Shown here: in pieces, positions 44,901 through 53,544 of the stretch
Position numbering within the stretch: position 1 is the first letter of the stretch
How the letters are laid out: every line of letters begins with the position of its first letter
Source of the DNA: Shouchella tritolerans
GTDB lineage: Bacteria > Bacillota > Bacilli > Bacillales > Bacillaceae_D
Assembly: GCF_025770735.1 (NCBI RefSeq)
Contig: NZ_JAODPB010000002.1
Span: 1-64,000, forward strand
Length of the DNA stretch: 64,000 nt
Direction of reading: 5' to 3'
Position numbers and translations under genes: made by a program
The notes under the pieces: generated by a model
Databases searched by the model: none
What the model was told of the DNA's origin: nothing
Seen by the model: the letters and a program-made list of their open reading frames with translations, nothing else

Positions 44901-46322
44901 ATGAATGACAGACAAAAAGCTCAAGAGATTCTTGATGCGTTAGGTGGAAAGGAAAATGTAGCTGCTGCTTCCCACTGTGCAACACGGCTACGATTGGTTT
45001 TGAATGATGAAAGCAATGTTAATCAGAAAAAGCTTGAGGATATGGATATTGTAAAAGGGACATTTTCTACAGGTGGTCAATACCAAATTATCTTAGGGAG
45101 TGGGACCGTAAATAAAATTTATCAGGAGCTTGCAGCTTTAACAAATATGGAAGAAATGTCCACTGTCGATGTGAAAGATGCAGCGAATCAAAAATTAAAT
45201 CCGCTTCAACGATTTGTAAAGATGCTATCTGATATTTTTGTCCCAATTATTCCGGCGATTGTCGCTGGTGGTTTGTTAATGGGGCTTAATAACGTCTTAA
45301 CAGCCTCAGGACTGTTTTTTGATGACTTGTCGTTGATCGAAGCATATCCAAACATGGCCGATTTGGCAGCGCTCATTAATACATTTGCCAATGCGCCATT
45401 CGTTTATTTGCCCGTTCTCATAGGATTTTCGGCCGCAAAAAGGTTCGGAGGAAATTCGTTTTTAGGTGCTGCCTTAGGGATGTTAATGGTTCATCCCGAT
45501 TTGTTAAATGGGAATGACTATGCTGTAGCAAAGCTAGAAGGCACTGTGCCTGTTTGGAATATCCTTGGCTTTAACATTGAGATGGTAGGCTACCAAAGTA
45601 CCGTATTACCAGTATTAGTTGCCTCCTACATTTTGGCTCAACTGGAGAAGTTTTTGCGAAAGATCGTCCCAACTGTTTTAGATAATTTGCTAACGCCATT
45701 ATTAAGTCTGTTTATAACTGGTATTTTAACGTTTACATTCGTTGGACCACTGACTCGTTCTGCTGGTTATTTCTTAACAGACGGCATTGTTTTCCTATAT
45801 GAAACAGCCGGACCTATCGGCGGGGCGATTCTAGGTTTCTTATATGCACCTTTTGTCATTACCGGAATGCACCATAGCTTTATTGCGATTGAAACACAAC
45901 TGCTGGCAGATATGGCGAAAACGGGTGGGTCATTTATCTTCCCAACAGCAGCAATGGCAAACATTGCCCAAGGAGCAGCCGCACTTGCTGTCCTATTTAT
46001 AACGAAAAGTCAGAAGCTAAAAGGAGTGGCTTCCGCTTCAGGTATTTCAGCATTACTCGGGATTACTGAACCTGCCATGTTTGGGGTTAATTTAAAACTT
46101 CGCTATCCATTTTTTGCAGCACTCGTTGGAGCCGCAGTTGCTAACGCTTATATCACATTGAACAATGTTTTAGCAGTCGCTTTAGGTGCTGCAGGATTGC
46201 CGGGGATTATTTCAATTCGCCCTGATTCATTAATCCATTATGTGATCGGCATGGTGATTGCGTTTGTCGTGACATTTAGCTTAACCGTATTGCTTTCAAA
46301 GCGTTATAAAGACAAAGCATAG
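44901..46322 (+). CDS. sacP: Sucrose PTS EIIBC permease
   Basis: 473 aa. EIIB domain (1–~85) with phosphocysteine Cys26 in AAASHCATRLRL. The EIIC domain has about ten membrane segments, the FVITGMHHSFIAIETQL block and the GITEPAMFG signature of the Glc superfamily. There is no EIIA domain, so it depends on a general EIIA(Glc). It imports sucrose as sucrose-6-phosphate. ATG 44901 has GAGGGG 6 bp upstream. First gene of the sucrose operon. Confidence 0.9.
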   Translation: MNDRQKAQEILDALGGKENVAAASHCATRLRLVLNDESNVNQKKLEDMDIVKGTFSTGGQYQIILGSGTVNKIYQELAALTNMEEMSTVDVKDAANQKLNPLQRFVKMLSDIFVPIIPAIVAGGLLMGLNNVLTASGLFFDDLSLIEAYPNMADLAALINTFANAPFVYLPVLIGFSAAKRFGGNSFLGAALGMLMVHPDLLNGNDYAVAKLEGTVPVWNILGFNIEMVGYQSTVLPVLVASYILAQLEKFLRKIVPTVLDNLLTPLLSLFITGILTFTFVGPLTRSAGYFLTDGIVFLYETAGPIGGAILGFLYAPFVITGMHHSFIAIETQLLADMAKTGGSFIFPTAAMANIAQGAAALAVLFITKSQKLKGVASASGISALLGITEPAMFGVNLKLRYPFFAALVGAAVANAYITLNNVLAVALGAAGLPGIISIRPDSLIHYVIGMVIAFVVTFSLTVLLSKRYKDKA

Positions 46323-46366
46323 GGAGTGTGAAACTGCTCCTCTCTTTACTCGAGGAAGGTGATTAA

Positions 46367-47833
46367 ATGGAGTGGACGAGAGAAAGACGTTATCGAAAGA
46401 TTGAAGAGGCAACAAAAGAAGAGATCATGCTACTAAAAGAGAAAGTATCCGCCAGTCCTTGGAGGCAGTCTTTTCATATTCAACCAGAAACAGGTTTATT
46501 AAATGATCCAAATGGCTTCTCCTATTATAATGGTGAATACCATTTATTTTATCAGTGGTTTCCACTAGGACCTGTTCATGGGCTTAAATATTGGTACCAT
46601 ACAAAATCCACCGACCTTGTTCATTGGGAGAATGTTGGGATCGGGATAGAGCCTACAGCTTATTTTGATTCGCATGGCGCCTTTTCTGGGACAGCTTTAG
46701 AGCATGAGGGGTTGCTTTATCTTTTCTATACAGGGAATACACGGGATGCCGATTGGGTTCGACATCCTTATCAATGTATGGCGACGATGGATAAAACGTA
46801 TAAGGTCAGCAAATTTCCAGCGCCGGTCATTGATCATGTGCCAGAGGGCTATACGGATCATTTTCGCGATCCAATGCTGTTCAAAAAACAAGGCCAATTT
46901 TATGCGTTAATCGGTGCTCAACGGGAAGACAAAACAGGAAGCTTGGTCATTTATAAGTCGATTGACCTTCAGTCATGGAATTTTCACGGTGAATTGGAAA
47001 CGAAACTCGATTCATTTGGTTTTATGTGGGAATGTCCAGGTTATTTGGAGATGAATGGAAAGGGGATATTGATCTTCTCCCCACAAGGCTTAAAGCCACA
47101 AGGAAATCATTATCAAAATCTTTATCAAGCTGGCTATTTGATAGGAGAGCCGCTTGATTTCGAAGAGAAACAATTTCATCATGGCAAGTTTCAGGAACTG
47201 GATCGTGGCTTTGACTTCTATGCACCTCAAGTAATGAAAGATCCAAGTGGAAGGAACTTATGTGTCGGTTGGATGGGGCTCCCAGAGATCGAATACCCAA
47301 CAGATAAACATGGCTGGGCCCATTGTTTAACAATCCCACGGGAGCTCATTCTAAAAGGGAATCAATTGCTACAAAAACCAGTACCCGAATTAAAAAAACG
47401 AAGAAAAGAAAAAGTCGAAAAAACGTTTAAGCTGGTGAATGAAACACAGACATTCCCAGATTTTAAAGGGGCTATCTATGAATTACTTTGCGAGTTCGAT
47501 GCAGGTAGCGCACAAGTAGTAGGCATTAACATTAGAGAGAACGGAACAGAGAAAACGGTAATTAAATACGATAAAGCCAAGCAGATGATCGTTTTAGACC
47601 GGACGAGTGCTGGCCAACCATTTGCAGAGGAATACGGCACGGTACGAAAATGCTCCTTTCAAGGAGAATTCGTGAAGTTCCATATCTTTGTTGATCAATC
47701 TTCGGTAGAAGTCTTCATTAATGACGGAGAGGAAGTGTTTACGGCAAGAATATTTCCAGATGAAGCAAGCACGGGAATTCGTTTTTTTTCAGAGGGGGAA
47801 GCGAGCGTAAGCGCTCGTAAATGGGATTTCTAA
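46367..47833 (+). CDS. sacA: Sucrose-6-phosphate hydrolase, GH32
   Basis: 488 aa. Five-blade propeller with nucleophile Asp47 (LLNDPNG), transition-state Asp168 (FRDP) and acid/base Glu222 (WECPG). A C-terminal beta-sandwich follows (VDQSSVEVFINDGEEVFTAR). It cleaves sucrose-6-P to glucose-6-P and fructose. It follows sacP by 44 bp. Confidence 0.93.
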   Translation: MEWTRERRYRKIEEATKEEIMLLKEKVSASPWRQSFHIQPETGLLNDPNGFSYYNGEYHLFYQWFPLGPVHGLKYWYHTKSTDLVHWENVGIGIEPTAYFDSHGAFSGTALEHEGLLYLFYTGNTRDADWVRHPYQCMATMDKTYKVSKFPAPVIDHVPEGYTDHFRDPMLFKKQGQFYALIGAQREDKTGSLVIYKSIDLQSWNFHGELETKLDSFGFMWECPGYLEMNGKGILIFSPQGLKPQGNHYQNLYQAGYLIGEPLDFEEKQFHHGKFQELDRGFDFYAPQVMKDPSGRNLCVGWMGLPEIEYPTDKHGWAHCLTIPRELILKGNQLLQKPVPELKKRRKEKVEKTFKLVNETQTFPDFKGAIYELLCEFDAGSAQVVGINIRENGTEKTVIKYDKAKQMIVLDRTSAGQPFAEEYGTVRKCSFQGEFVKFHIFVDQSSVEVFINDGEEVFTARIFPDEASTGIRFFSEGEASVSARKWDF

Positions 47834-47893
47834 CATCGCTTTAAAAAGTAAGTTATAATACTTCCATAGCATGTATTCTGGGAGAACGTTAAA

Positions 47894-48913
47894 ATGAGAA
47901 AAGACATTAACATTACGGAAGTTGCAAAGGAGGCAGGGGTTTCCATTGCGACGGTGTCAAGAGTGATCAACAACCCCGAAAAAGTAAAGCCAAGCACCCG
48001 TGAAAAGATCGAAAAAATTATTGAAGAAACTGGTTACCGTCCAAATATCCTTGCTCGAGAATTAGCTGAAAAAAGAACACGTCTTGTTGGCATCATTGCC
48101 CACAGTATTATTGGGGAAGGGATCCCGAATAGCATTTATGGGATTAGCGAAGAACTAGAAGCGAGAAATTTTAACATTATGATCGCTTGTACGAATGGCG
48201 ACTTTGAAAGTGAGAAAAAGAACTTTCATATCTTTCAATCCAAGCGAGTAGAAGGGATTTTATTTTTTACGAGAACGTTTAAAAAAGAACACGAAGAACT
48301 GATCAGTCGCTTACCATTCCCTGTTATTGTCTTACTGCAAGAAACGGAGAAAGAAAAAATTCCATACGTTGCTTTCGATAATTTCCAGTTTGCAAAAGAA
48401 GCTACAGAGAAGTTAATAGCCTTTGGTCACCAACACGTTGCTTTTATTGGTGGACCAAAGGATTCCACTAATAGCCAAGAACGTCTAAGAGGATTTCTGA
48501 ACGCTTTAGAAACGAAAGGGCTGCCTATCGGGGAAAAACAAATCTACAACGGTGATTACAGCATTGAATCAGGCTATGAAATTACCAAGCAATTAATGAT
48601 GAAAAATAAAGACGTGACAGCTATCGTGGCGGTTAACGACGGGATGGCGATTGGCGCGATTAACTGCTTGATTGCAAACAATATCCGAGTTCCTGATCAA
48701 GTCTCTGTGTTAGGTTTAGACGATACAACACTTGCGAAAGCATCAAGACCCGCCTTGACAGGAGTCCACTATTCCTATAAAGAACTCGGGAAAAAAGGGG
48801 CTATGATGCTGCTGAGGCAAATTGAAGAGCAAACGTATCGGTTTGAGAAAGAGATCATTCCATATGAGATAAAAATACGTGGGAGTGTAGCACAAGTAGA
48901 AAGGAAAGAGTAG
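47894..48913 (+). CDS. scrR: LacI-family sucrose repressor
   Basis: 339 aa. HTH: ITEVAKEAGVSIATVSRVIN, then the hinge helix YRPNILARELAEKRT. Periplasmic-binding-like effector domain ~60–335. It ends the sucrose operon and should bind the ATGTAAAGCTTTACAT sites; fructose or sucrose-6-P is the likely inducer (family knowledge). Confidence 0.88.
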   Translation: MRKDINITEVAKEAGVSIATVSRVINNPEKVKPSTREKIEKIIEETGYRPNILARELAEKRTRLVGIIAHSIIGEGIPNSIYGISEELEARNFNIMIACTNGDFESEKKNFHIFQSKRVEGILFFTRTFKKEHEELISRLPFPVIVLLQETEKEKIPYVAFDNFQFAKEATEKLIAFGHQHVAFIGGPKDSTNSQERLRGFLNALETKGLPIGEKQIYNGDYSIESGYEITKQLMMKNKDVTAIVAVNDGMAIGAINCLIANNIRVPDQVSVLGLDDTTLAKASRPALTGVHYSYKELGKKGAMMLLRQIEEQTYRFEKEIIPYEIKIRGSVAQVERKE

Positions 48914-49405
48914 GCGTAACCATGGCCATGAAAAGAGAAGAGACTTCCCGTTTCATTGTGGGGCAGATCAACATTTAAGATGGCTGATGTAGGTAAGACA
49001 ACGTTCGACCTCTATAAGAAAGCCGCACAATTAACAATGGCAAATGCTGCGTGAGATATTGTGCCTTGTTGCCCTTGCTGCCCAAAAAGCCCCGTGGCGA
49101 GATCTACAATCCCTGCGGATCAGTGGTTTCTCACCGAACTAGATGGCATCAGAATCGAAGTCGGGGGCGAGCTGGAAGTCACTTCCGATGATCAAAGCTT
49201 TGAACTTGCCAAGGCGATAACCTAGATCAGCGCCTTGGCATTGATTTCAGTAATGAGCTGGCGATTGAAAACAGTCGTCTTGAACGCCACTTGCTGGGAG
49301 CTAGCGAATGAGATGTCTTTCGTCGGACGCGTGGGATCGAAGTTCTCTTCTAATGGGTATTCCTGTTCCACGCCGCGGCTTCCTTAAACGAAAAATAGGA
49401 GGCTT
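48914..49405. other. Gene-free stretch with decayed coding traces
   Basis: About 490 bp with only broken frames on both strands (e.g. plus-strand LTELDGIRIEVGGELEVTSD). The parent gene is not recognised. Confidence 0.45.
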
Positions 49406-50623
49406 TTAACGATAATACTTCTTTCTATATTGTAAAGGAGTAACCGAGACGATCTGTTTAAAAACCCTGCTGAAATAGTTCGCATCATTAAATCCAACCG
49501 AAAACGCAATCTCGGTTATGGGAGTATCTCCTTGAAGATAAAGTTTTGCCTCTTCTACACGCTTAAGATTTATGTAATACATCATGTTCATGTTCGTCTC
49601 TTCCTTAAATACTCTAGATAAATAGGTTGGATTTGTTTTAACCACGGCTGCGACGTGTTTCAAAGTCAGTGGTTCTTCTAAATACGATTGAATATAATTG
49701 ATCGTCTTTTTTATCAAGGGAGAATAATGTAAGGTTGACGCTTCTACTACCGCATCGCAATAAACCTCCACCATCGATCTCCGAATCGAACTAAGTTGAT
49801 ACAGGTTTGATGATCGCTCTATCAACAAAGCAAATCGCTCAGAGAGAGAATGAACATGAAGAGGATCTACCCCGCCATTCACGGCCGCAATTCTGCATAG
49901 CGTTGTGAAAACGTAGGTGATATTTTTGGTTGCACGAATCGGATTATCAGGGAATCGGTAAGACAAATCGTTATTCGAAAGCGTAGCCAGAAGTTCGAAT
50001 ACTCTTTTTTTATTCCCTGTCGCAATAGCGTTCATTATTTTCTTTTCTTGATCGTACCTAAATCTTATAATACGAGGATCCATCTTAAGGACGGAGACAT
50101 TATCTTTAATAGAGTTCCTCTTCATCGTTGAACGGATTTCTTGCGCAGGAGTATGTTCGCGTAACAATAGATTGACTAGCAATGTTCCGATCGCATTGTA
50201 TTCTTTTTTTGTTAAAGCTGGAAGCGACTTATAGAAATGTTCTATTTGAGAACGTTTACCGAGAGGCAGAGCGTTATTGGAAAGCTCTTTGTTAAGGAAT
50301 GTTAATTCTATTTCAGTTGAGATGAAAGGACCTACGATGATGGAGCCTAGGATTTTGTCTTGCTTCCAAATCCCTGCCGAAACATACTCGATGCCGGTTG
50401 AGTCCACATGATGTTGGAATGTCTGAGGGGAACAGTGATGGAGGCGCTCGGTTATGTAACTGTATTTATTATCCGGATTTGCTGGGACTGAAGGAAGCAT
50501 TAGGCTTTCATATTTTTGCAAAACGGTCCCTGTAGAATCCGTAAGTCTAATGTCAATTTTAGTTACAGTATTTAATAAGCTACATATTTGTTCAAAATCT
50601 TCATATGTAGGATTTGATTCCAT
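49406..50623 (-). CDS. AraC family regulator with PocR-like sensor
   Basis: 405 aa. The N-terminal ~170 residues resemble a PocR-type sensor (FEQICSLLNTVTKIDIRLTD, GILGSIIVGPF-like strand KILGSIIVGPFISTEI). C-terminal double HTH (~300–400: LKHVAAVVKTNPTYLSRVFK, ITEIAFSVGFNDANYFSRVF, VSVTPLQYRKKYY). Shine-Dalgarno AGAGGTG. Divergent from the large glycosidase-like gene and its likely activator. Confidence 0.82.
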   Translation of the reverse strand: MESNPTYEDFEQICSLLNTVTKIDIRLTDSTGTVLQKYESLMLPSVPANPDNKYSYITERLHHCSPQTFQHHVDSTGIEYVSAGIWKQDKILGSIIVGPFISTEIELTFLNKELSNNALPLGKRSQIEHFYKSLPALTKKEYNAIGTLLVNLLLREHTPAQEIRSTMKRNSIKDNVSVLKMDPRIIRFRYDQEKKIMNAIATGNKKRVFELLATLSNNDLSYRFPDNPIRATKNITYVFTTLCRIAAVNGGVDPLHVHSLSERFALLIERSSNLYQLSSIRRSMVEVYCDAVVEASTLHYSPLIKKTINYIQSYLEEPLTLKHVAAVVKTNPTYLSRVFKEETNMNMMYYINLKRVEEAKLYLQGDTPITEIAFSVGFNDANYFSRVFKQIVSVTPLQYRKKYYR

Positions 50624-50721
50624 TTAAGGCACCTCTTTTTATTAGAAAAATATGTGCTAAAAAAGTAAATATAATTATATCTTATCATTTGTTAATAGAA
50701 TACTATTAATACACCGCGATT

Positions 50722-50736
50722 TGCAAACGCTTTCGC
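50722..50736. promoter_or_regulatory. Candidate CcpA cre site
   Basis: TGCAAACGCTTTCGC fits the cre consensus TG-N-AA-N-CG-N-W-N-N-C closely. It lies in the gap between the divergent AraC and glycosidase genes, so carbon catabolite repression is plausible. Confidence 0.4.
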
Positions 50737-50932
50737 ATGAATGGGAGTATTAGTCCTTTTAAGTTCGATAGTGGGCACTGAATCGAAGAACAGTGGTTTC
50801 TTGAACTAACCGATCCAATAGGAACGAGTGCCTTGTTATCAAGGAGACGCCGCTTGTAAGTGGGACTCCGCAAAAGGGACCAAAACGCAATAAGAACCTA
50901 CTAAAATCAGAAGTAAGGAGGGTCACTTCTTT

Positions 50933-53041
50933 ATGATCACACTTGTTTACCCGGATCAATCACCAAAGATACAATTTGCAATCAGTAAACTTAAAAAAAC
51001 GTTAACCGAATTGGATCAAATATGGACTGTTGCCTTAAAACAAGATGTAGACACTCATAATATCATTGTGAAAAACAGAAAAGGACATACTAGAAATGGA
51101 GTTTCTGTTAAACCTTCACTAAGTTCAGAAGGTTTTCAGATTCGACATTCAGTTCTTGAGGGGAAATCTACTTTCTATATTCTATCCGGCGATGACTCTG
51201 GCGCTATGTATGGAATTTTTGAGCTTTGTGAACAACTTCAAAATCGGGGCCTTTCAAATATATGTGAATGTACCATGAACCCAAGATTTTCATTTCGTGC
51301 GTTGAAATTTAATCTTCCGTGGTCGTCTTATAGGAAAAATCACTCTTTTGACATACAAAAAGAAACGGTGCGCGACCTTACGTTTTGGAGATCATATTTA
51401 GATATGATGGCTGAAAATCGCTTTAACGTACTGACTTTATGGAGCATGCACCCATTTCCATATATGATTAAACCTAAAAACTTTCCAAAAGCGACCCCTT
51501 ATACAGATGAAGAGCTAGCAGATTGGAAGCATTTTTGGACATCGTTATTCCAAATGGCAAAAGATCGTGGAATTGAAACGTACTTAGTGACTTGGAACAT
51601 ATTTGTCTCTGAATCGTTCCGTGAACACTACGATCCGAATTCGATTAGTGATGAGGAGTTTTATCATCATGGAGATGGATATTCGACGGATCCAATCAAA
51701 CAATACAATCGTGAATGTGTGACACAACTGATCAATGAGTATCCAGATCTTACTGGCTTGAGCACGTCCTTAGGCGAAAGAATGAATGGCCTGTCTCCGA
51801 AAGAGCGTCAGAAATGGATTGAGGACGTTTACTATCAAGGTATGAAAGATGCCAACAGGCCTGTTAAGTATATTTATCGTGCTCCTTTTACTATTGATCC
51901 ATCTATTACAAGAGAGGCCATTGAAAAAAATGATTTTCTGCCAGAACCAGTTTGGTTGGAATTAAAGTTTAATTGGTCACATGCCTATTCAACTCCAAAG
52001 CTACGAATCACGCACGGAGGTCGAAGTGATAAATTAACGGAATATTGGAATCCAGATCCGAAAAATTACAAAGTTGCATGGATGGCTCGCAATGAGGATT
52101 TTTTCACTTTACGCTGGGCGCAGCCAGACTTCATCAGAGAACATATTAAGGAAAATGGTCATGATTATGTAGGAGGATATTTTATCGGATCGGAGTGTTT
52201 CATTCCTGCCTATGATTATTCTCACTCACGGGAAAGTGATCATTTCCAATGGTCTTATGCGTTCGAAAAACATTGGCTATATTACATGTTATGGGGAAGG
52301 TTATTATTTGATCCTTCAACACCTGATGAAGTGTTCGCACAGGAGCTGGGACGCCGATATGGTCAATCGAATGGACGTCCGCTGCTTGAAGCATATTCAG
52401 CTGTTAGTAAAATGCCATTGGCACTTGCATCCTCTTTTTTAACCTTATGGGATTTTACTTTATATGCTGAAGGGTTTCTCTCGACGGATACTTCCGGATA
52501 TAACTCAGGCAAAGCATTTATTTCGCTTGAAGATCTATTAAATACAAAGCCAATCGAATCAACATACCTATCTATTCGTGATTATGTAAATCGCAAAATG
52601 AATCAAGAATCGACTGAAGGATGGGTGACTCCGATTCAACTAGCTGAGACGTTGGAGAAGGATTCACAGCATAGTCTTGAATTACTTGCATCGATTGCGG
52701 ATCATGATTCACCTGTTCTGTGCTGTGAAAAAGCGGATATTAAGGCTTGGGCTTACTTAGGATTCTATTTTGCTGATAAACTACGTGCTGGAGTTTGTTA
52801 TCAAATGTACTTAGAAACCGGAGATGAATCTGAACGTCAAAAGGCATTACAGTGGTTAGAATCACCACATGCTATAAAGCACTGGGATGATCTTATTGAA
52901 GTGACTTCATCTCATTATGGGGAGCAGCCACTCATGCACTTAGGAAATACACCATTTTCGTGGAAGTTGTTCCGTCCACAAGTTTTGGGAGATATTGATT
53001 TTGTCCGTGGTGAGAAAAAGGAGGCATCTCAAAATCAATAA
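50933..53041 (+). CDS. Large glycoside-hydrolase-like protein (GH20b-type N-domain)
   Basis: 702 aa. The N-terminal ~100 residues resemble the GH20b/alpha-glucuronidase N-domain that precedes TIM barrels (FYILSGDDSGAMYGIFELCE). The central part is barrel-like, with NRFNVLTLWSMHPFPYMI, IETYLVTWNIF and GYFIGSECFIPAYDYSHSRE. A helical C-terminal ~200 residues follow. Cytoplasmic. The GH family and substrate are not known to me; alpha-glucuronidase-like or a new family are both possible. Shine-Dalgarno GGAGGG. Confidence 0.65.
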   Translation: MITLVYPDQSPKIQFAISKLKKTLTELDQIWTVALKQDVDTHNIIVKNRKGHTRNGVSVKPSLSSEGFQIRHSVLEGKSTFYILSGDDSGAMYGIFELCEQLQNRGLSNICECTMNPRFSFRALKFNLPWSSYRKNHSFDIQKETVRDLTFWRSYLDMMAENRFNVLTLWSMHPFPYMIKPKNFPKATPYTDEELADWKHFWTSLFQMAKDRGIETYLVTWNIFVSESFREHYDPNSISDEEFYHHGDGYSTDPIKQYNRECVTQLINEYPDLTGLSTSLGERMNGLSPKERQKWIEDVYYQGMKDANRPVKYIYRAPFTIDPSITREAIEKNDFLPEPVWLELKFNWSHAYSTPKLRITHGGRSDKLTEYWNPDPKNYKVAWMARNEDFFTLRWAQPDFIREHIKENGHDYVGGYFIGSECFIPAYDYSHSRESDHFQWSYAFEKHWLYYMLWGRLLFDPSTPDEVFAQELGRRYGQSNGRPLLEAYSAVSKMPLALASSFLTLWDFTLYAEGFLSTDTSGYNSGKAFISLEDLLNTKPIESTYLSIRDYVNRKMNQESTEGWVTPIQLAETLEKDSQHSLELLASIADHDSPVLCCEKADIKAWAYLGFYFADKLRAGVCYQMYLETGDESERQKALQWLESPHAIKHWDDLIEVTSSHYGEQPLMHLGNTPFSWKLFRPQVLGDIDFVRGEKKEASQNQ

Positions 53042-53073
53042 AACCATAAAAGGCCATAACTTTTTCAATCATA

Positions 53074-53118
53074 CAAGACTAGAGTTACTGAAAGGTTGCT
53101 CTAGTCTTGTTTTTATAT
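53074..53118 (+). terminator. Terminator after the glycosidase-like gene
   Basis: The stem ACAAGACTAGAG/CTCTAGTCTTGT is perfect over 12 bp and followed by TTTT. Confidence 0.88.
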
Positions 53119-53409
53119 TCGATAAAGTCAGACAATTCTTACGTGGATGGGCTATCCTCGTAAAAGAGCCTTGAACATACTCTTTCCGTATTTAGTGTTC
53201 TTTAAAATGTAGATTTAGCGAATATCCATTTTTACTTTTTGTGATCTTATTTAACGAACTATTCTGACATTTAAATTAACTCGTGGACGGCATAAGAGAG
53301 ATATTTATCTTTTCTCCATATTAAGCCAAGCGAGAAATGCAGGGGGTCTCTCAGTTTCACTGTGAGAAGCAGTCTCTCCCTAGGACAATCGATGTAGTTT
53401 TAAATTCCT

Positions 53410-53437
53410 TTATTATTGTAGCATTTTGTCATATAAT
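53410..53437 (+). promoter_or_regulatory. Probable cas operon promoter
   Basis: -35-like TTTATT (53409–53414) and a perfect -10 TATAAT (53432–53437) with a 17-bp spacer, about 107 bp before cas3. The preceding 53119–53408 stretch has no gene, only a weak hairpin near 53343–53385. Confidence 0.45.
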
Positions 53438-53544
53438 GAAATATAATAGAATAATAGATTAATTCCAAAGTCTTGATAGTGTCACATTTTCCCATATATA
53501 AGCATGTATCTATTAAGGCTACCAACACAACTGGAAAGGGAGTG

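Noticed and set aside
53343-53390. GTCTCTC-containing stretch upstream of cas3 as a degenerate CRISPR repeat
   Set aside because: Only short partial matches to the repeat and no second unit or spacer length pattern.
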